A stretch of 64,000 bases of DNA, taken from positions 1,903,001-1,967,000 of the forward strand of contig CANJKZ010000068.1 of the NCBI GenBank assembly GCA_947471745.1. The letters are read 5' to 3'. A model generated the notes under the pieces. The model was not told the origin of the DNA. It searched no databases and saw only the letters and a program-made list of their open reading frames with translations. This document shows, piece by piece, positions 41,099-53,740 of this stretch. A program made the position numbers and the translations under genes. Origin of the DNA: Closterium sp. Naga37s-1. Its lineage: Eukaryota > Streptophyta > Zygnematophyceae > Desmidiales > Closteriaceae. Positions within the stretch are counted from its first letter, which is position 1. The number at the start of each line of letters is the position of its first letter.

Positions 41099-44000
41099 AT
41101 GATCCATTTTGCTGTCGTGGAGCGTTCGCGATTTTTTATCGCGCTTTGGTTGTCGTAGTGAAGTTTGAAGCTTGCGGATGTCGCAGTTTTCGCCTCCTGG
41201 AGTAGCTCTTGAAGGCAAAGGCCTTCGCGAACTGCTGATGTGGCAGCGATGAATTTGGCTTCAGTAGAGGAGAGCGCCACCATTTCTTGCTTCTGGGAAT
41301 TCTAGGAAATATGACCAGTGGGCTCGAGGTGGAAAAGGAAACCGGTTCTGGACCGTCAATTTGCAAGGTCGGCGGCATGATCTGCGTCCACGTAGCCAAT
41401 GAGGCTGAAGGAGCGAGTCGTGGGGGTAGAGTAGGTGAGGCCAATGTGCAGTGTGGAGAGCACGCTGTAGATCCAGCATATGCTCCCCTTTAGGCCGCTT
41501 GGCATGCTGAGCGAGTTGGCTCGAGATGTAGGACAATTCAGGCCTACATGTCATGGCAGCAAAGAGGAGGCAGCCGAGTTGCTGCTGATACAGCTGATGA
41601 CCGGAGGGGGTGAGCGGGGTTGCGTTGGGGTTGGTCGGGGTGGCCGGGGTGCAATAAGGAGTTCAGAGGTTGGCAGGCTTGATGTTGAATTTAGTGGAGA
41701 GGGTTTCAGTGTAATTGGAGGCGGAGAGGTGAATGGCGTCAGCTGCGTAGGAGATGTTGAGGCCCAGGAACTAGGTCACTTGATCGGTGCTGGTGATTTC
41801 GACGCGGTTGCTGAGGTTTTTCTCGAACTGGGCAAGGAGATCGTTGCTGGTGCAAGTGTAAAGAAGGTCATCCACGTACACCGTGAGGAGGATGTAATCT
41901 CCGCGGTAGTGGAGGCGGTACATGCCGGGGTCGTGAGGTAGCTGAATGAAGCCAATGTCGAAGAGAATGTGATGGAGGTGCTGCTGCCAGAGTCGTGGTG
42001 CCTGCTTGATGCCGTATAGGGATTTTTGGAGCTGACACACGCGATCGTCGGCGTCGCCGTCGCCGTAGGTGTGAGGTTGCTCGACGAAGATGAGCGCATC
42101 CACAGGTGCGTAGAGAAAAGCATTTTTGACGTCAATCTGGCGGAGAGGGAGATGTTTTGCTGCAGCGATAGTGAGGAGATCGCGGACGGAGGTGTGACGG
42201 CTAACAAGAGCGAAAGTCTGATCGAACACAACGCCGTGATGCTGATCGAAGCCTCAAACGACCCATCGGGCCTTGAAGCGCTCAATGGTGCTGTCTGCAG
42301 CAAACGGACGCGTCTCCGCTTCAGTGCGCCCGGTCGGCGAGAACCCATGTGTCTCGAGCTTCGAGCGCGGCGACTTCAGCATCCATTGCAGCGCGCCATT
42401 CTTTGGCGTAGGGGCCAGTTAGAGCTTGGCGTGGGGTTTTGGGTTCAACCGCTTTCGGCGGACGAGAGACAGCAGTATGGAGGCCAAGAATGTGGAGGCC
42501 TGAGAGCCCGGGGCTGTGCCGCTGACCGCAGGTGACCTCCACCATGTCGTCGTCAGAGTTGTTTCCGTGGGATCCTGTTCCGCGTGCGCTGCTTCGGCTT
42601 CATCTTCGGGTGTGGCCATAGGGTTGCACCAACAGTGAGCGTGTATAAAAGGCGATGAGTTCGGCGATGTCAGTGGGAGGTGGCTGTGGGATGGGCTGTG
42701 GTGAGATTGAAAGGCCAAGTGCAAGATGAGTTCACGAGCAATGGGAGCTGGAGCGATCGTGGTTATGGCTGGTGTGATGTCATCTGTGTTTGCGAGGTGG
42801 GTGTGGCATGTGATGTGGTGGTAATGCGTGTGTTGTTGTGGGGCTAAGAGCAGGTGAGTCTGTGGGGCCAATGGGCGTGGACTCGATATGAAGCGGGCTT
42901 CGGGGATAGGTGCGGTAGGGCAAGATGGTGTCGCGGTCGATGGGAGGTTGAGAGTCTGGGGAGGAGCCCCAGGAGTCGCTGGTAGGTGAGGTACCTGTGG
43001 GAGGGATGCCGAGGGGACGTGGAGACCCATCGGGTCCTCTGGCTTCGTCTGATGCCTCTTGGTCAGCGCGAGCGGTGACGTCGTTTATCGGCTCCTCTTG
43101 GTCCAACATTGAGGGGGCTTCCCAGTTTGGTGCAGTCTCCCCCCATCCTGTTGTGCCAGCTTCGCTCCCCCATCCTCCAGCTCCTGCAGCTGCCGCCGCC
43201 TTTGCTTCTTCATCTGCGCGGCGACGCCGTTCTTCTTCTTCGTGGCGCTAGAACTCCTCGGTGGTCATGATGCGATGGGACCAAGGGTGATTGACGTGGT
43301 AGGTCTCCCAGGTCATTGGCAGGAAGTTGTTGTTTGAGTCAAACGCGCCTGGTCCTGTGTAGCGTGTGAGGAGATGGAGGGGATCGTGGACACTGGGGTC
43401 AGTCCGAGTCTTGCGCGGTTGAAAAGTGGTGAGTGCTGCAGCGAGCTCTCCATCCCTCATGCCAGCTGGGTGAGGGGTCTGCCATTCCGCTTCTTCGACG
43501 ATTTCGAAGCCAGCGGGCTGGATGATTGGTCCGGCCTCCTCGGATGAGTCAGATTCTTTAGGAGATTCGTCTGCTTCGCGTGCTGCTGTGGTTGACAGAC
43601 GCCTTGCTGCGGCAGCGGAGGATTCGCCTTCGTCAGCTGATGCCTTGCCCCTGTTGAATGGCGGGCTGTGACGGCGTGTGGGTGGCTGTGCTCTATCTGT
43701 TCTTTCTGTTGTGGAGGCTGTTGGTGTGCGGCAGTTCTTGCAGAGGCCGTCGGGTCCAGGTGCGTGAAGGTCGATCTCCCTTGGATGAGCGTGATGCTTG
43801 ATCCAGGGGCGGCCGTCAGGATGAGTAGGCTTGTGAGACCACACAACGTCCTGTTGTTGCAGATCAATCAGATCCCCTGGGTCGGCGCTGCAATCGGGGA
43901 TATCGAAGTCGAAAATGTAGATGCCGTTGTCGGAGTGGGCTTTGCCGATGTATCGTGGTATGCAGTTGGGTTTGCTGTAGTATTTCCAATGCATGAGGAT

Positions 44001-45240
44001 GCAGCGGGTTTCTGGATCAGTGGTTATGAGAACGGAGCTGTGAACAAGTTGATCGTATGATAGAAGATTGTAATGTAGGTCCCGCACGATGAGAAGGTGC
44101 CTTCGATTGGTGCGCGGAGTGCGGCGGTGAATGCGTATCGCCATGTTGCCCATGACATGACGATCGTTGTTGTGTTGTGTTGTGTGCTGTTTTTCGGGCT
44201 GCGATGGCTGGCGCGGGGAAGACCGATGGTCTGAAGACGGTCAGTTTGCCTGGCGCGTGTGGTCGGGACCGTAGGCGGAGTTGTTGCCCGGCGCGGAATC
44301 GTGTCGCGGTCCGGATCGGCAGTGTTTGGTGGAGTGACCGAAGGCTCTGCAGTTTTTGTAGTAATACTGGCGTGGGCGTGTGTGGCGATTCCTCCGTTGA
44401 TCGCGATTAGAGTAGAAGGCGATTTGTTCGTGGCGCGTCCCCTTTTCCTGGTTGAAATCCATGTCTCGCTGTTCGTGCAGCAGAGTAGCGCAGAGGTGCG
44501 CCTCGGAGATTATGCCCTGTTGGCGAAGCAGAGCCTTGTAGGGATTCCAATGTGGTCCCAATTCTCGAAGTACGATGGTAACGAACATGTCCTCGGAGAT
44601 TGTGTTTCCGAGCTTCATTAGTTGGTCGCGAACACTGCGGCAGCGATTGATGTAAGAGTTTGCCTTCTCCCCAGGTGCCATCTTGACTTCCATGAGTTGC
44701 TGGAGCAAGCGGCTGGATGATACGGAGTCCTTAGGCTGGTAAGTTTTGGTGAGGTAGCTCCAGGCGGCCATGGCGGGAGCTTGGTGGGTTTTGTAGGGGC
44801 GTATGGCGAGTTGTTCGGTTGGCGCCATGTTACGGAGAAGAACGCTATTCGCCATGAGTGACTCATTATAGTACTAAGCTTAGCGTCGTCAGTGTCGCTA
44901 GTAGGGCCAGCGTAGATTCCGTCAAAGTAGCAGAATATTTTCACGCTTTGGAGAAGTAGCTCGAGCTCGAAACTCCAGGTGTAAAAAGCTTGTCCGCTAA
45001 ACACGGTGCTGGTGCGGATCTTGGAGATTGTCAGAATCTTGTTCTGAGCTGCGAGCACGGCTTCGTCGCTTGGACGAGGAACGGTTGGAGCAGAAATGTC
45101 GAGGCGGAGGTCCGGAGCGCGGGTTACAAACCGAACCGTAAGGTTGAGTCGCGTCATGAACAGTGGCGGGAACATTGGTCGGGGCTAGTGTCGCGAGTGG
45201 TAACGGTGCACTATTGGGTACTGTAGGCAGAAACAGTCTT
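41099..45240 (-). mobile_element. Copia E: decayed minus-strand copia of a different family
   Basis: Reading right to left: a Gag of the UBN2/Tnt1 type, the C-terminal part of protease, a proline/serine-rich spacer, RT and partial RNase H. No LTR could be found at either end. The integrase core and the protease active site are absent. The left edge abuts exon 6 of the acidic gene, with a small CGCGAT(T)5ATCGCG hairpin near 41127. The right edge is approximate. Confidence 0.75.
41160..45175 (-). pseudogene. Copia E gag-pol remnant (no integrase)
   Basis: Gag: GQAFYTWSFELELLLQS near 45000, then a frameshift near 44880, then AAWSYLTKTYQPKDS and LQQLMEVKMAPGEK. Its zinc knuckle is degenerate (KNCRAFGHSTKHC, first Cys missing). 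The protease tail is RDLHYNLLSYDQLVHS (44153 downwards), with no DSGA motif upstream. RT: YAKEWRAAMDAEVAALEARD, an in-frame TGA where IERFKARWVV should continue to GFDQ (about 42253), then LRQIDVKNAFLYAPVD, LYGIKQAPRLW and TVYVDDLLYTC. RNase H: VALSSTEAKFIAAT and YDNQSAIK, then truncated. Multiple stops, shifts and missing domains make it a fossil. Confidence 0.8.
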
Positions 45241-45878
45241 GTACGCTATAAGCAGGGGCGCGAAGTACGGAAAAGGATATGCTACTGTCCATTTCAATAA
45301 AAACAGATCAAAACATGCGGTGAACAATACGCACACTAGTGATATCTTACTGATTGTATAAAACAAGGATATGCTAATATCGAATAGACCTTCTGGCATC
45401 TCTCCTTCCCAGAGCAAGTGACACGGGGCGCGATCTCTCCTTCCCAGAGCTAGTTCGCCAATTTCGCTCGCAGCAATTCCGCGTGAAGCGAACCGCATTC
45501 GGTGCAAACCCCTGCCCAGCCCATCGCAGGTTCGCCGCACCTCACTCATCGTCGCCCACGCTCACCCCATTCGATCGCCGCAAACCAATCGTTAATCACC
45601 GTGTCGTTGACTCCTACCGAGGAGTATAGGTTGGTTTGAGCGTTACGAGAAAGTATTTAGTCAAGGGTTAGCCGCAATCTCAATCTCACAATCTAAACCT
45701 ACTAAAGCAGCCCTCAGTCACAAGCTTTCTCCCACATTTCGCAACCGTTCCTAATCGCCCGACTGCCTTCCTCAACCACCCGAGTAAAGTACGTAGCGTA
45801 AGATTCGTACGTTCTGGTACCAGCAGCGATCACCGCCGCACTTTTTCCCTACTATAGTGTTTCCCGCATTTCGTTCCC
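45241..45878. other. Intergenic stretch right of copia E
   Basis: It contains a short direct repeat (ATCTCTCCTTCCCAGAGC, ending around 45414 and again around 45450) and two AAGGATATGCT copies. The final ~150 bases may be the promoter and 5' UTR of the small gene starting at 45879. Nothing else is recognised. Confidence 0.35.
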
Positions 45879-46165
45879 ATGGCGCGTTCTCCTCTAGCCT
45901 CCTCGCTTGTGGCGGCACTGCTTGTAACCGCATTATTCGCATCATGCATCATGCGCACAGGCTAGAATCGGCTCCAACGGACTGCTCGGGAATCGCCTCC
46001 CGAACCGACCAGCTCAAGTCACCAGCACCATCACTAGCACCGTGTCCGACCTAACATCCGCGTTACAAGCCCAAGTCGTTTTATTAGAAGGAGCGCTGAC
46101 GCAATCGCTAGACAAGCTTGCAACCGCACTGAACGACAACGCATCCGCGGCGACATGGGCTCTTG
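45879..46165 (+). pseudogene. Possible small secreted coiled-coil protein, 5' part, split by copia F
   Basis: ATG 45879 opens a peptide MARSPLASSLVAALLVTALF that looks like a signal peptide. This frame stops at TAG 45963. The next frame is open from 45964 and encodes Thr/Ser/Leu-rich heptads (TSTITSTVSDLTSALQAQ, ALTQSLDKLATALNDN) to the copia F insertion. A short intron or a frameshift would be needed to join them. The family is unknown. Downstream sequence at 53405 continues the same frame. Confidence 0.35.
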
Positions 46166-46290
46166 TGTCAAACATTTATGCTATAGTCTTTCTAGGCTGT
46201 AGTGGGGTAGACAGTATGGGGTACAGTTTCCTAGGGTTACATATTTGTACTCAACTCATTTCCTAGTCAATCATTCCTCATTCTTTCACA
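46166..46290 (+). repeat. 5' LTR of copia F
   Basis: 125 bp, TGTCAAACATTTATG...TTCTTTCACA, followed by the primer site. Confidence 0.95.
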
Positions 46291-46307
46291 TGGTATAGAG
46301 CAGGTTC
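46291..46307 (+). promoter_or_regulatory. Primer-binding site (copia F)
   Basis: TGGTATAGAGCAGG directly after the LTR, initiator-Met tRNA type. Confidence 0.8.
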
Positions 46308-47172
46308 CCTAGTGGGAACGTTTCCTAGGGCCCACCACTAAAACGATTTTTTTTTTAACCTGCCCCGAGCGCGCTTCGCCCCTGCCCTAGTCGCGCCCCG
46401 TGTGCCTGCCCTCCCGTCGCGTCCCCTGCCCTTAGCGGCCCGTCGCGCCCTCTTAAGGCCTTGTCGCGGCCCCTCTCACGGCCCTTCGCGGCCCCTTCGC
46501 GGCTCCCTCGCGGCCCCTTCGCGGCTCCCTCGCGGCCCCTCCGCGGCCCTTCGCGGCCCCTCTCACGACCCTTCGCGGCCCCTCGCGGCCCCTCGCGGCC
46601 CCAACGCCGCTCTTCGCGGCCCCTCGCGGCCCCTTCGCGGCCCCTCGCGGCCCCTTCTCGGCCCCGTCGGCGCCCTTCGCGGCCCCTTCCCGGCCCTTCA
46701 TGGCCCCTTCTCGGCCCCTTCGCCGCCCTTCGCGGCCCCTTTGCGGCTCTTCCGCGGCCCTTCGCGGCCCTTCGCGGCTCCTTCACGGCCCCTCCGCGGC
46801 TCCTTCGCCGCTCGTCGGCCCCTTCACGGCCCCTCCGCGGCCCCTCCCCGGCTCTTCACGGCCCTGCCGCCCCGCCGTCGCCGCCCCAGCAGCAGCTGCC
46901 GTCGCGCCGTGACAGCCGCCGCCGCCGCTGCCGGGGCCGCCGCCGCAGCCGCCGCCGCCGCCGCCGCCAACAGCAGCAGCCGCCGCCGCCGCTGCCGTGA
47001 CAGCCGCCGCCGCCGTCCTGGCCCTGCCCTACAGCCGAGGCGCGTCACTCCTCGGCCGCCCTGTCGCGGCCCTGTCCCTGCCGGCGCGCCTCGGCCCTAC
47101 CCCGCCCCTGGTAAGAGCACCGCCGAGCCGCGCCCCTCCTGCTGCTGCAGCTAGCCTCCTGCTGCTGCTGTC
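46308..47172 (+). repeat. GC-rich minisatellite leader of copia F
   Basis: Repeats of CGCGGCCCCTTCGCGGCCCC-like units to about 46870, then GCCGCCGCC-rich sequence. Pro/Ser/Arg-rich ORFs across it are repeat artefacts. Confidence 0.8.
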
Positions 47173-50100
47173 ATGGCTACCCCTAGTGTTCTCACCTTTG
47201 ATGCTGAGGGTCGGGCTGTCGACTTTGAGGTCTGGGTCGATGATCTGCAGCTTTTTCTGCAGTGCGATAGAAAAGATGGTCTCTCACTGTTCAATCTCAC
47301 GTCTGGCGCCTCTGCTGCCCCTGCTGCCGATGCTGACAGCACTATTCGCTCACAGTGGGCCACACGCGATGCTGCTGCCCGTCTTGCTGTGCGTAGTCAC
47401 TTGCCGTCCACTGAGCGCGCGCACTTTAGTCAGTACAAGAGTGCTAAGACCTTGTACGACGCTGTAGTTGCACGATACTCTTCCCCTGCCACTGCTGCCC
47501 TTAGTCGCCTCATGCTGCCGTACCTGTTCCCTGACCTCGCCGCCTTTCCCACAATCGCTGATATTATTACGCACCTCCGCACTAGTGACACCTACTACCG
47601 CGCTGCGCTTCCTGCTGAGTTCTGCGCCGAGAACCCCCCCCCATGTACATCACCCTCTACTACCTAGTCACCCAGCTCCCTGACTCCCTTCGCTCGGTCA
47701 GGGACCACTTCCTCTCTGTTTGCCCCACCACACTCACCGTTGACCTCCTCGAGGAGCGCCTCTTGGCAGCTGAGAAGAGTATAGTCGCTGTAGGAGCCTC
47801 TCGTGGTGACCCTCGTACCCCCTTCTTTGAGGGGTGCTCCCCCTCCCCCCTTTTGCCCTCTGTTGCCTCTGCTGCTGCGGTCGACCTCGTTGGCACCGAG
47901 TCGGTCGGCGCTGCGTCTGCCACTAGCGGGAGACGCCGCAACGGCAAGGGCAAGGGGGGCAAGGGCGCTGGAGGGGCTGGCGGGGGCGGTGGAGGTGGCG
48001 GTGGAGGTGGCGGTGGGGGTGGAGGTGGCGGTGGGAGTGGTGGCGGGGGTGGGGGCTTCGGTGGCGGCGGTGGAGGCAGATGCGGCGGCGGCGGTGGCGG
48101 TGGGAGCGGAGGAGGCGGCGGTGGCGGCGGTGGCGGAGGCGGCGGTGGAGCTGGTCAGGGTGGCTCTGTGCAGCGGGGCGGCTTCGGTGGTGGTCAGCGC
48201 CAGCAGCAGCAGCGCACTCGTGAGACCCCGCCCCCCCAGCAGCTTCGTGAGTGGTACGCTGCACGTCAGCGGGGTGGGGGTGCTCGTCCCTGTGCCTACG
48301 TCCTGCGTACCGGCGACCGCACTGGTGAGCCGTGCGGTGGCCCGCACACCACCCAGCGCTGCTTCGGCCGCCTGACGGACGCCTGGCGTCTCCAGTAACC
48401 TGACGCCGCTGAGATCCCTCGCTGGGGCGAGCTGCTTAGGTCGGGGGTTGCTATTTTTGATCTTGATTATGATGCTATTCTTGCTGCCATGTATGTTGTG
48501 TCTACTAGTGATGAGGGTGACTGTTACCTGTGTGTTCCGCCTGACCCGGGCATTGAGGCTGCTGCTCTAGGTGCTGGTGAGGCTGCTGCTCTAGGTGCTA
48601 GTGCGTCTCCTCCTCCAGGTGCTGGTGAGTCTGCTGTCCCAGGTGCTGGTGAGTCTGCTCTCTCAGGTACCACGTCGTCTCAGGCTTTACACACCTTCAC
48701 CCTTGACTCGGGTGCTTCCCGCTCCTTCTTTCGAGACCGCACCACACTCACACCGCTTAGTCGGCCGGTTGCAGTCTCCCTGGCAGACCCCTCTGGGGGT
48801 CCTGTCCTTGCCCACTTCTCCACTGTCTTACCATGTCCGGCGGCCCCTTCTGGCTCCCTGTCAGGTCTTTACCTCCCCTCGTTCTCCACGAACTTGGTGA
48901 GTGGTGCTGATCTACAGGATGGGGGGGTTAACCAGTTCACTCCTGCGAGTCAGCGAGTGACCCACTGCACGTGTGCTCGGACGGGCCGACACTTGGCCAC
49001 GTTTACCCGTCAGCCGGGGTCGAGCCTGTACACACTGACTACTGAGTCTCCTTCGGTTGCTGCGTCTGGTCAGGCAGCTGCGTCGGGTCAGGTGTTTGCT
49101 GTAGTGTCCAGGTCTGGTCCTGAGTCTTCCCCCTGCTCGTGTCGTCTCCTGTCTCACCAGACTCTCCTCTGGCACCACCGCCTTGGTCACCCCTCCCTGC
49201 CTCGTCTCCGAGGCATGGCCTCCGGTGTCCTTGTCTCTGGTCTCCCCCGGTCCCTCCCTCCTCTTCCTCCGGGGCCTGCCCCTACCTGCGTTCCCTGCGT
49301 CGAGGGGCAGCAGCACGCCGCTCCTCACTCCTCCGAGTTTCCTCCGACAGAGGCTCCGCTGCAGACACTTCACCTGGACGTGTGGGGCCCCGCCCGCGTC
49401 CGTGGACAGGATCACGAGCGTTACTTCCTGCTGGTGGTTGACGACTACTCGCGTTACACCACGGTCTTCCCCTTGCGCAGCAAGTGTGAGGTTACTGAGG
49501 TGTTGATCGACTGGATCCGCGCAGCTCGTCTCCAGCTCAGAGAGAGTTTTGGCTCGGACTTTCCTGTTCTGCGTCTGCACTCCGACAGAGGCGGAGAGTT
49601 TTCCTCTCACTTTCTGCGAGCCGTCTGTCGTGCACGGGGCATCCGCCAGACGTTCACGCTTCCGGCCTCTCCACAGCAAAATGGGATTGCTGAGCGCCGC
49701 ATTGGCATGGTCATGGACGTCGCTCGTACGTCCATGATCCATGCGGCTGCTCCCCATTTTCTGTGGCCGTTCGCGGTTCAGTACGCGGCGCATCAGATCA
49801 ACCTTCAGCCCCGGGTCTCCTTGCCGGAGACCTCCCCTACTCTGCGGTGGACGGGGAAGGTTGGCGATGCGTCTGAGTTCCGTGTCTGGGGATCTCGGGC
49901 TTTTGTCCGCGACTTGTCTGCGGACAAGCTGTCCCCCCGTGCTGTTCCCTGCGTCTTCTTTGGCTTCCCCCCTGACGCGCCTGGTTGGCAGTTTTACCAC
50001 CCCACCTCGCGCCGTGTTCTGTCCTCCCAGGACGTCACGTTTGACGAGTCGGTTCCTTACTACCGTCTCTTCCCCTACCGCACTGCACCCCTTCCCCCGC

Positions 50101-53087
50101 CGCCGCTCTTCCTTGCTCCAGGTCCCCCCCCGGTAGACCCCCTTCCCCCTCAGGGTCCTGCCCCCTCAGGTGTGTCTCAGGTAGACGCAGTCGAGCCTGT
50201 CGAGGTAGCTGTTGACTCTGGTGCTGCTAGGGGTGCTGAGCCTGCGGGTGCGGGGTCTGGGGGTGCTGAGCCTGGGGGTGCTGAGCCTGGGGGTGCTGCG
50301 TCTGGGGGTGCTGAGCCTGGGGGTGCTGCGACTGGGGGTGCGGAGCCTGAGGGTGCTGGGCCTGCTTGTGTGGAGTCTGGCGGTCCTGGGTCTGGAGGTC
50401 CTTCGGGTGCTTCGTCTCGGCGGGAGCTACCCTCTCCACAGGAGCTGCGCGAGTGATTTGCTCGGCGCTGGAGCCGTGCTGCTGGAGCTGTAGGTGCTGC
50501 TGGAGTTGGAGGTTCTACTGCTGCTGAGGGTACTGGTGCCACGGGTCCCGGAGGTGCTCGTACTGGAGGTACTGGAGCTGCTGGGCCTGGGGGTGCTCCT
50601 TGTGCTGGAGCTGCTGGCGGTGCTAGAGCTGGCGGTGCTGCTGGAGCTGCTGGAGCTGGAGCTGTTGAGTCTCCCGGTGGTCCGGCTGGAGCTGGAGCTG
50701 CTGGGGGTGTTGGCGCTGGAGGTGCTGCTGGCGCTGGTGCTTCTGAGGGTGCTGGAGTTGGCGCTGCTGGTGCTGCCGTTGGGGGTGCTGGTGCTGTACC
50801 TGCTGGTTCTGGAGGCGCTGCGCGGCTGCGGCCGTACTTCGTTCCGCTCCTTGAGCAGGTTCTTGGTCTCTCGCCTTCTGCTGGTCCTGCTCATTCTTTA
50901 GAGTGTCCACCGCCTGTCCAGTCTGAGTCACAGTTACAGCCCGCCTCCCCACTGCCTGCTCCTTCTCCCTACACTGGTCCTACTGGAGGTCTTGCTGAGC
51001 GTCGTGAGCCTGCGTCTCGTCCTGCGTCGCCTGTTCGTGCTGCTCGCACTAGTCGTCGTGTTCCGCGTCAGCGTCCTCCTGCGGTCCCAGGCACGCACCA
51101 GATGGAACTGCGTCCTTCCACTGCTCCACTGCGTGTCCCTTTGCCGTCTCCTCCAGAGTCCTCTCTTCCTGCTCTTGCTGACCCGGAGTCTGACTCTCTT
51201 CGTGCTGCCAGTCCTACTGTCACGCGTCTTCTGGCTACTGTTGTCACTGACCCTTCCTTTGAGTCCACTGCTACGTCTGCCCTGGTTGCTGAGCTTGTAG
51301 ACTTCGCTGCTCGCTGTCGTCTAGACTACGCTGCTAGTCTTGTTGCTGAGTCTGAGTCTGTCTGTCCTCCGTCCGTCGGGGGTGAGTGTGCTCTTAGCAC
51401 GGACGTCCTTGAGGACAGGCAGGAGGAGTTCCAGTGTTTTGCTGCTGCTTTGCCTCATCTCGTGTCCATGCTGATTGCCCCTAAGGGAGACCCGGATGCA
51501 CCAGACATCCCGACTCCTCGATCGTACGCTGAGGCGATCGAGGGTCCCTACTCCTCACAGTGGCAGTCAGCCATGGACGCAGAGATGGCTTCCTGGAAGT
51601 CCACAGGCACCTACGTCGACGAGGTTCCCCCACCTGGGGCGAACATCGTCAGTGGCATGTGGATTTTCAGGGTGAAGCGGCCGCCTGGTTCTCCGCCTGT
51701 CTTCAAGGCGCGTTACGTGGCTCGAGGCTTCAGTCAGCTGCAGGGAGTTGACTACTTTCAGACCTTCTCTCCCACCCCGAAGATGACCACTCTTCGGGTG
51801 CTGCTGCACATAGCCGCTCAGCGCGACTACGAGCTTCACTCTCTTGACTTCAGCACTGCTTTCCTACAGGGTAGCCTGCAAGAGGAGATCTGGCTGCGCC
51901 GCCCACCTGGCTTCACTGGGTCGTTTCCTCCTGGTACCCAGTGGAGCCTCCGGCGGCCAGTCTACGGTCTCCGCCAGGCGCCCCGTGAGTGGCACGACAC
52001 ACTGAGGACTACACTTGCGGCTCTTGGGTTTGCTCCTTCTACTGCCGACCCGTCGCTGTTTCTACGCACCAACACCTCTTTGCCGCCGTTCTACATCCTC
52101 GTGTACGTTGACGACTTGGTCTTTGCTACTGCTGACACTGCTGGACTCGCCCACGTGAAGTCCGAGCTGCAGAAGAGACACACGTGCACAGACCTGGGTG
52201 AACTGTGCAGCTACCTTGGCTTGCAGATCACCCGGGACAGAGCACAGCGCACCATTACCCTGACTCAGTCACACATGGTGCAGCATGTCCTTCAGCGCTT
52301 CGACTTCACGTACTCCTCGCCTCAGGCCACTCCTCTGTCTACTCGCCACTCGCTCTCAGCTCTGCCTTCGGATGAGTCCGTAGAGCCGAGTGGCCCGTAC
52401 CCAGAGCTTGTTGGCTGCCTCATGTACCTGATGACCTGCACTCGACCTGACCTTGCATACCCTCTTAGCATCTTGGCACGCTATGTTGCTCCTGGGAGAC
52501 ACAGACCTGAGCACATGGCTGCAGCGAAGAGGGTGTTGCGCTACTTGTGCAGTACATCGGGCATGGGGCTTGTGCTTGGAGGGCGGAGTCCAGTGGTCCT
52601 CACTGGTCACGCAGACGCTTCTTGGGCGGACGACCAGGCTACGCAGCGGTCGTCACAGGGTTACACCTTCAGCCTTGGCTCCGGCTCTGTTTCGTGGCGG
52701 TCTACCCGCTCGTCTTCTGTTCTCGGCTCTAGCTGTGAGGCTGAGATCTACGCAGGGGCCATGGCTGCACAGGAGTTACGCTGGCTCACCTACCTGCTGA
52801 CCGACCTAGGAGAGCCGCCGCGTTCTCCTCCAGTTCTGTACGTAGACAACAAGGCCATGCTGGCCTTGTGTCGGGAGCACAGACTGGAGCACAGAACGAA
52901 GCACATAGCTCTTCGCTACTTCCTTGCTCGTGAGCTGCAGCAGCGTGGTCAGCTTCGCCTTGCTTACGTGGCCTCTCGGGCCAACACTGCTGATATCTTT
53001 ACCAAGGCACTTCAGCCTTGTGATCATCAGCGCTTCTGTACGATGCTAGGTCTTGTGCCTACTTGGCCTCACTTGCTCACTTCTTGA
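47173..53087 (+). pseudogene. Copia F gag-pol, frameshift plus two nonsense codons
   Basis: Gag starts at ATG 47173. A run of 9 C near 47635 (10 in intact copia G) shifts the frame, after which the polyprotein reads from 47643. TAA at 48396-48398 replaces the Phe of HQFPD. TGA at 50454-50456 replaces the Trp of LREWF. Otherwise the domains are complete: Gly-rich linker, finger (CAYVLRTGDRTGEPCGGPHT), protease LDSGASRSFF, integrase DVWGP/LHSDRGGEF/NGIAERRIG, repeat spacer, RT YVDDLVFA and RNase H YVDNKAMLALC, ending with TGA at 53085-53087. Confidence 0.9.
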
Positions 53088-53279
53088 CCTTGCTTGTACT
53101 GTGATCTATCTATATGTGCACTTGCTTGTTTACCTTTATATATAATCCTGCATGTGAACTGGCCTTGTGGCCTTGAACTTGTGCTCGGAATGTGTTGTGA
53201 CGTTGTGATCCACCCTGAGCTTGCCTTGCTTGACTGGTCTTGTGACCCCTTGTTCTCCCCCACTTTGCCTATGGGGGTG

Positions 53280-53404
53280 TGTCAAACATTTATGCTATAG
53301 TCTTTCTAGGCTGTAGTGGGGTAGACAGTATGGGGTACAGTTTCCTAGGGTTACATATTTGTACCCAACTCATTTCCTAGTCAATCATTCCTCATTCTTT
53401 CACA
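53280..53404 (+). repeat. 3' LTR of copia F
   Basis: 125 bp, preceded by the purine tract TATGGGGGTG. It differs from the 5' LTR at one base. Confidence 0.95.
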
Positions 53405-53717
53405 TCTTCAAGCGCAGATTTTCGCCCTCCAGAGCAGCATTGACGCTCTCAACGCACGCATTGCCAACCTTGACCTGATCTTATACCTTAGAATCACGCG
53501 ACCCGGCGGCGTTACTCCCCAGGCGACACCCGTCACGCTCCGGCGGCGTCACGTCCCGTCATGCAGATTCGCGGGCAAAAAAAATTGCGGGAAAACTGTT
53601 CGCACATTTCCCAAATTGTTTGCTGGAAGTCAGCGCAAAACCACTAACAGCACGAACACGAAATGCAACATCCTAGCGAATAAAGGTAAATGTGCGATGA
53701 AGTTGATCCCATGCTGA
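53405..53717 (+). pseudogene. Continuation of the split coiled-coil gene after copia F
   Basis: Removing copia F joins TWAL to LQAQIFALQSSIDALNARI in one frame, so the leucine-heptad pattern continues on both sides. The frame then becomes Arg/Lys/Thr-rich and ends at TGA 53715-53717. Low confidence that this is a functional host gene, but the shared frame is hard to get by chance. Confidence 0.35.
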
Positions 53718-53740
53718 GCCCCATGAGTTGCTGCATGCCG

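Larger units (their letters stand above)
46166..53404 (+). mobile_element. Copia F: full-length copia element, one LTR difference
   Basis: 7239 bp with 125-bp LTRs (46166-46290 and 53280-53404) that differ at a single base (GTACTCAAC against GTACCCAAC). Flanks are TCTTG (46161-46165) and TCTTC (53405-53409), a 4-of-5 target duplication. The order of parts is as in copia B. Young by LTR identity, but its ORF is broken in three places. Confidence 0.95.

Noticed and set aside
41115..41145. The CGCGAT(T)5ATCGCG hairpin as a bacterial-style terminator.
   Set aside because: The context is eukaryotic and the hairpin lies at a junction inside decayed transposon sequence.
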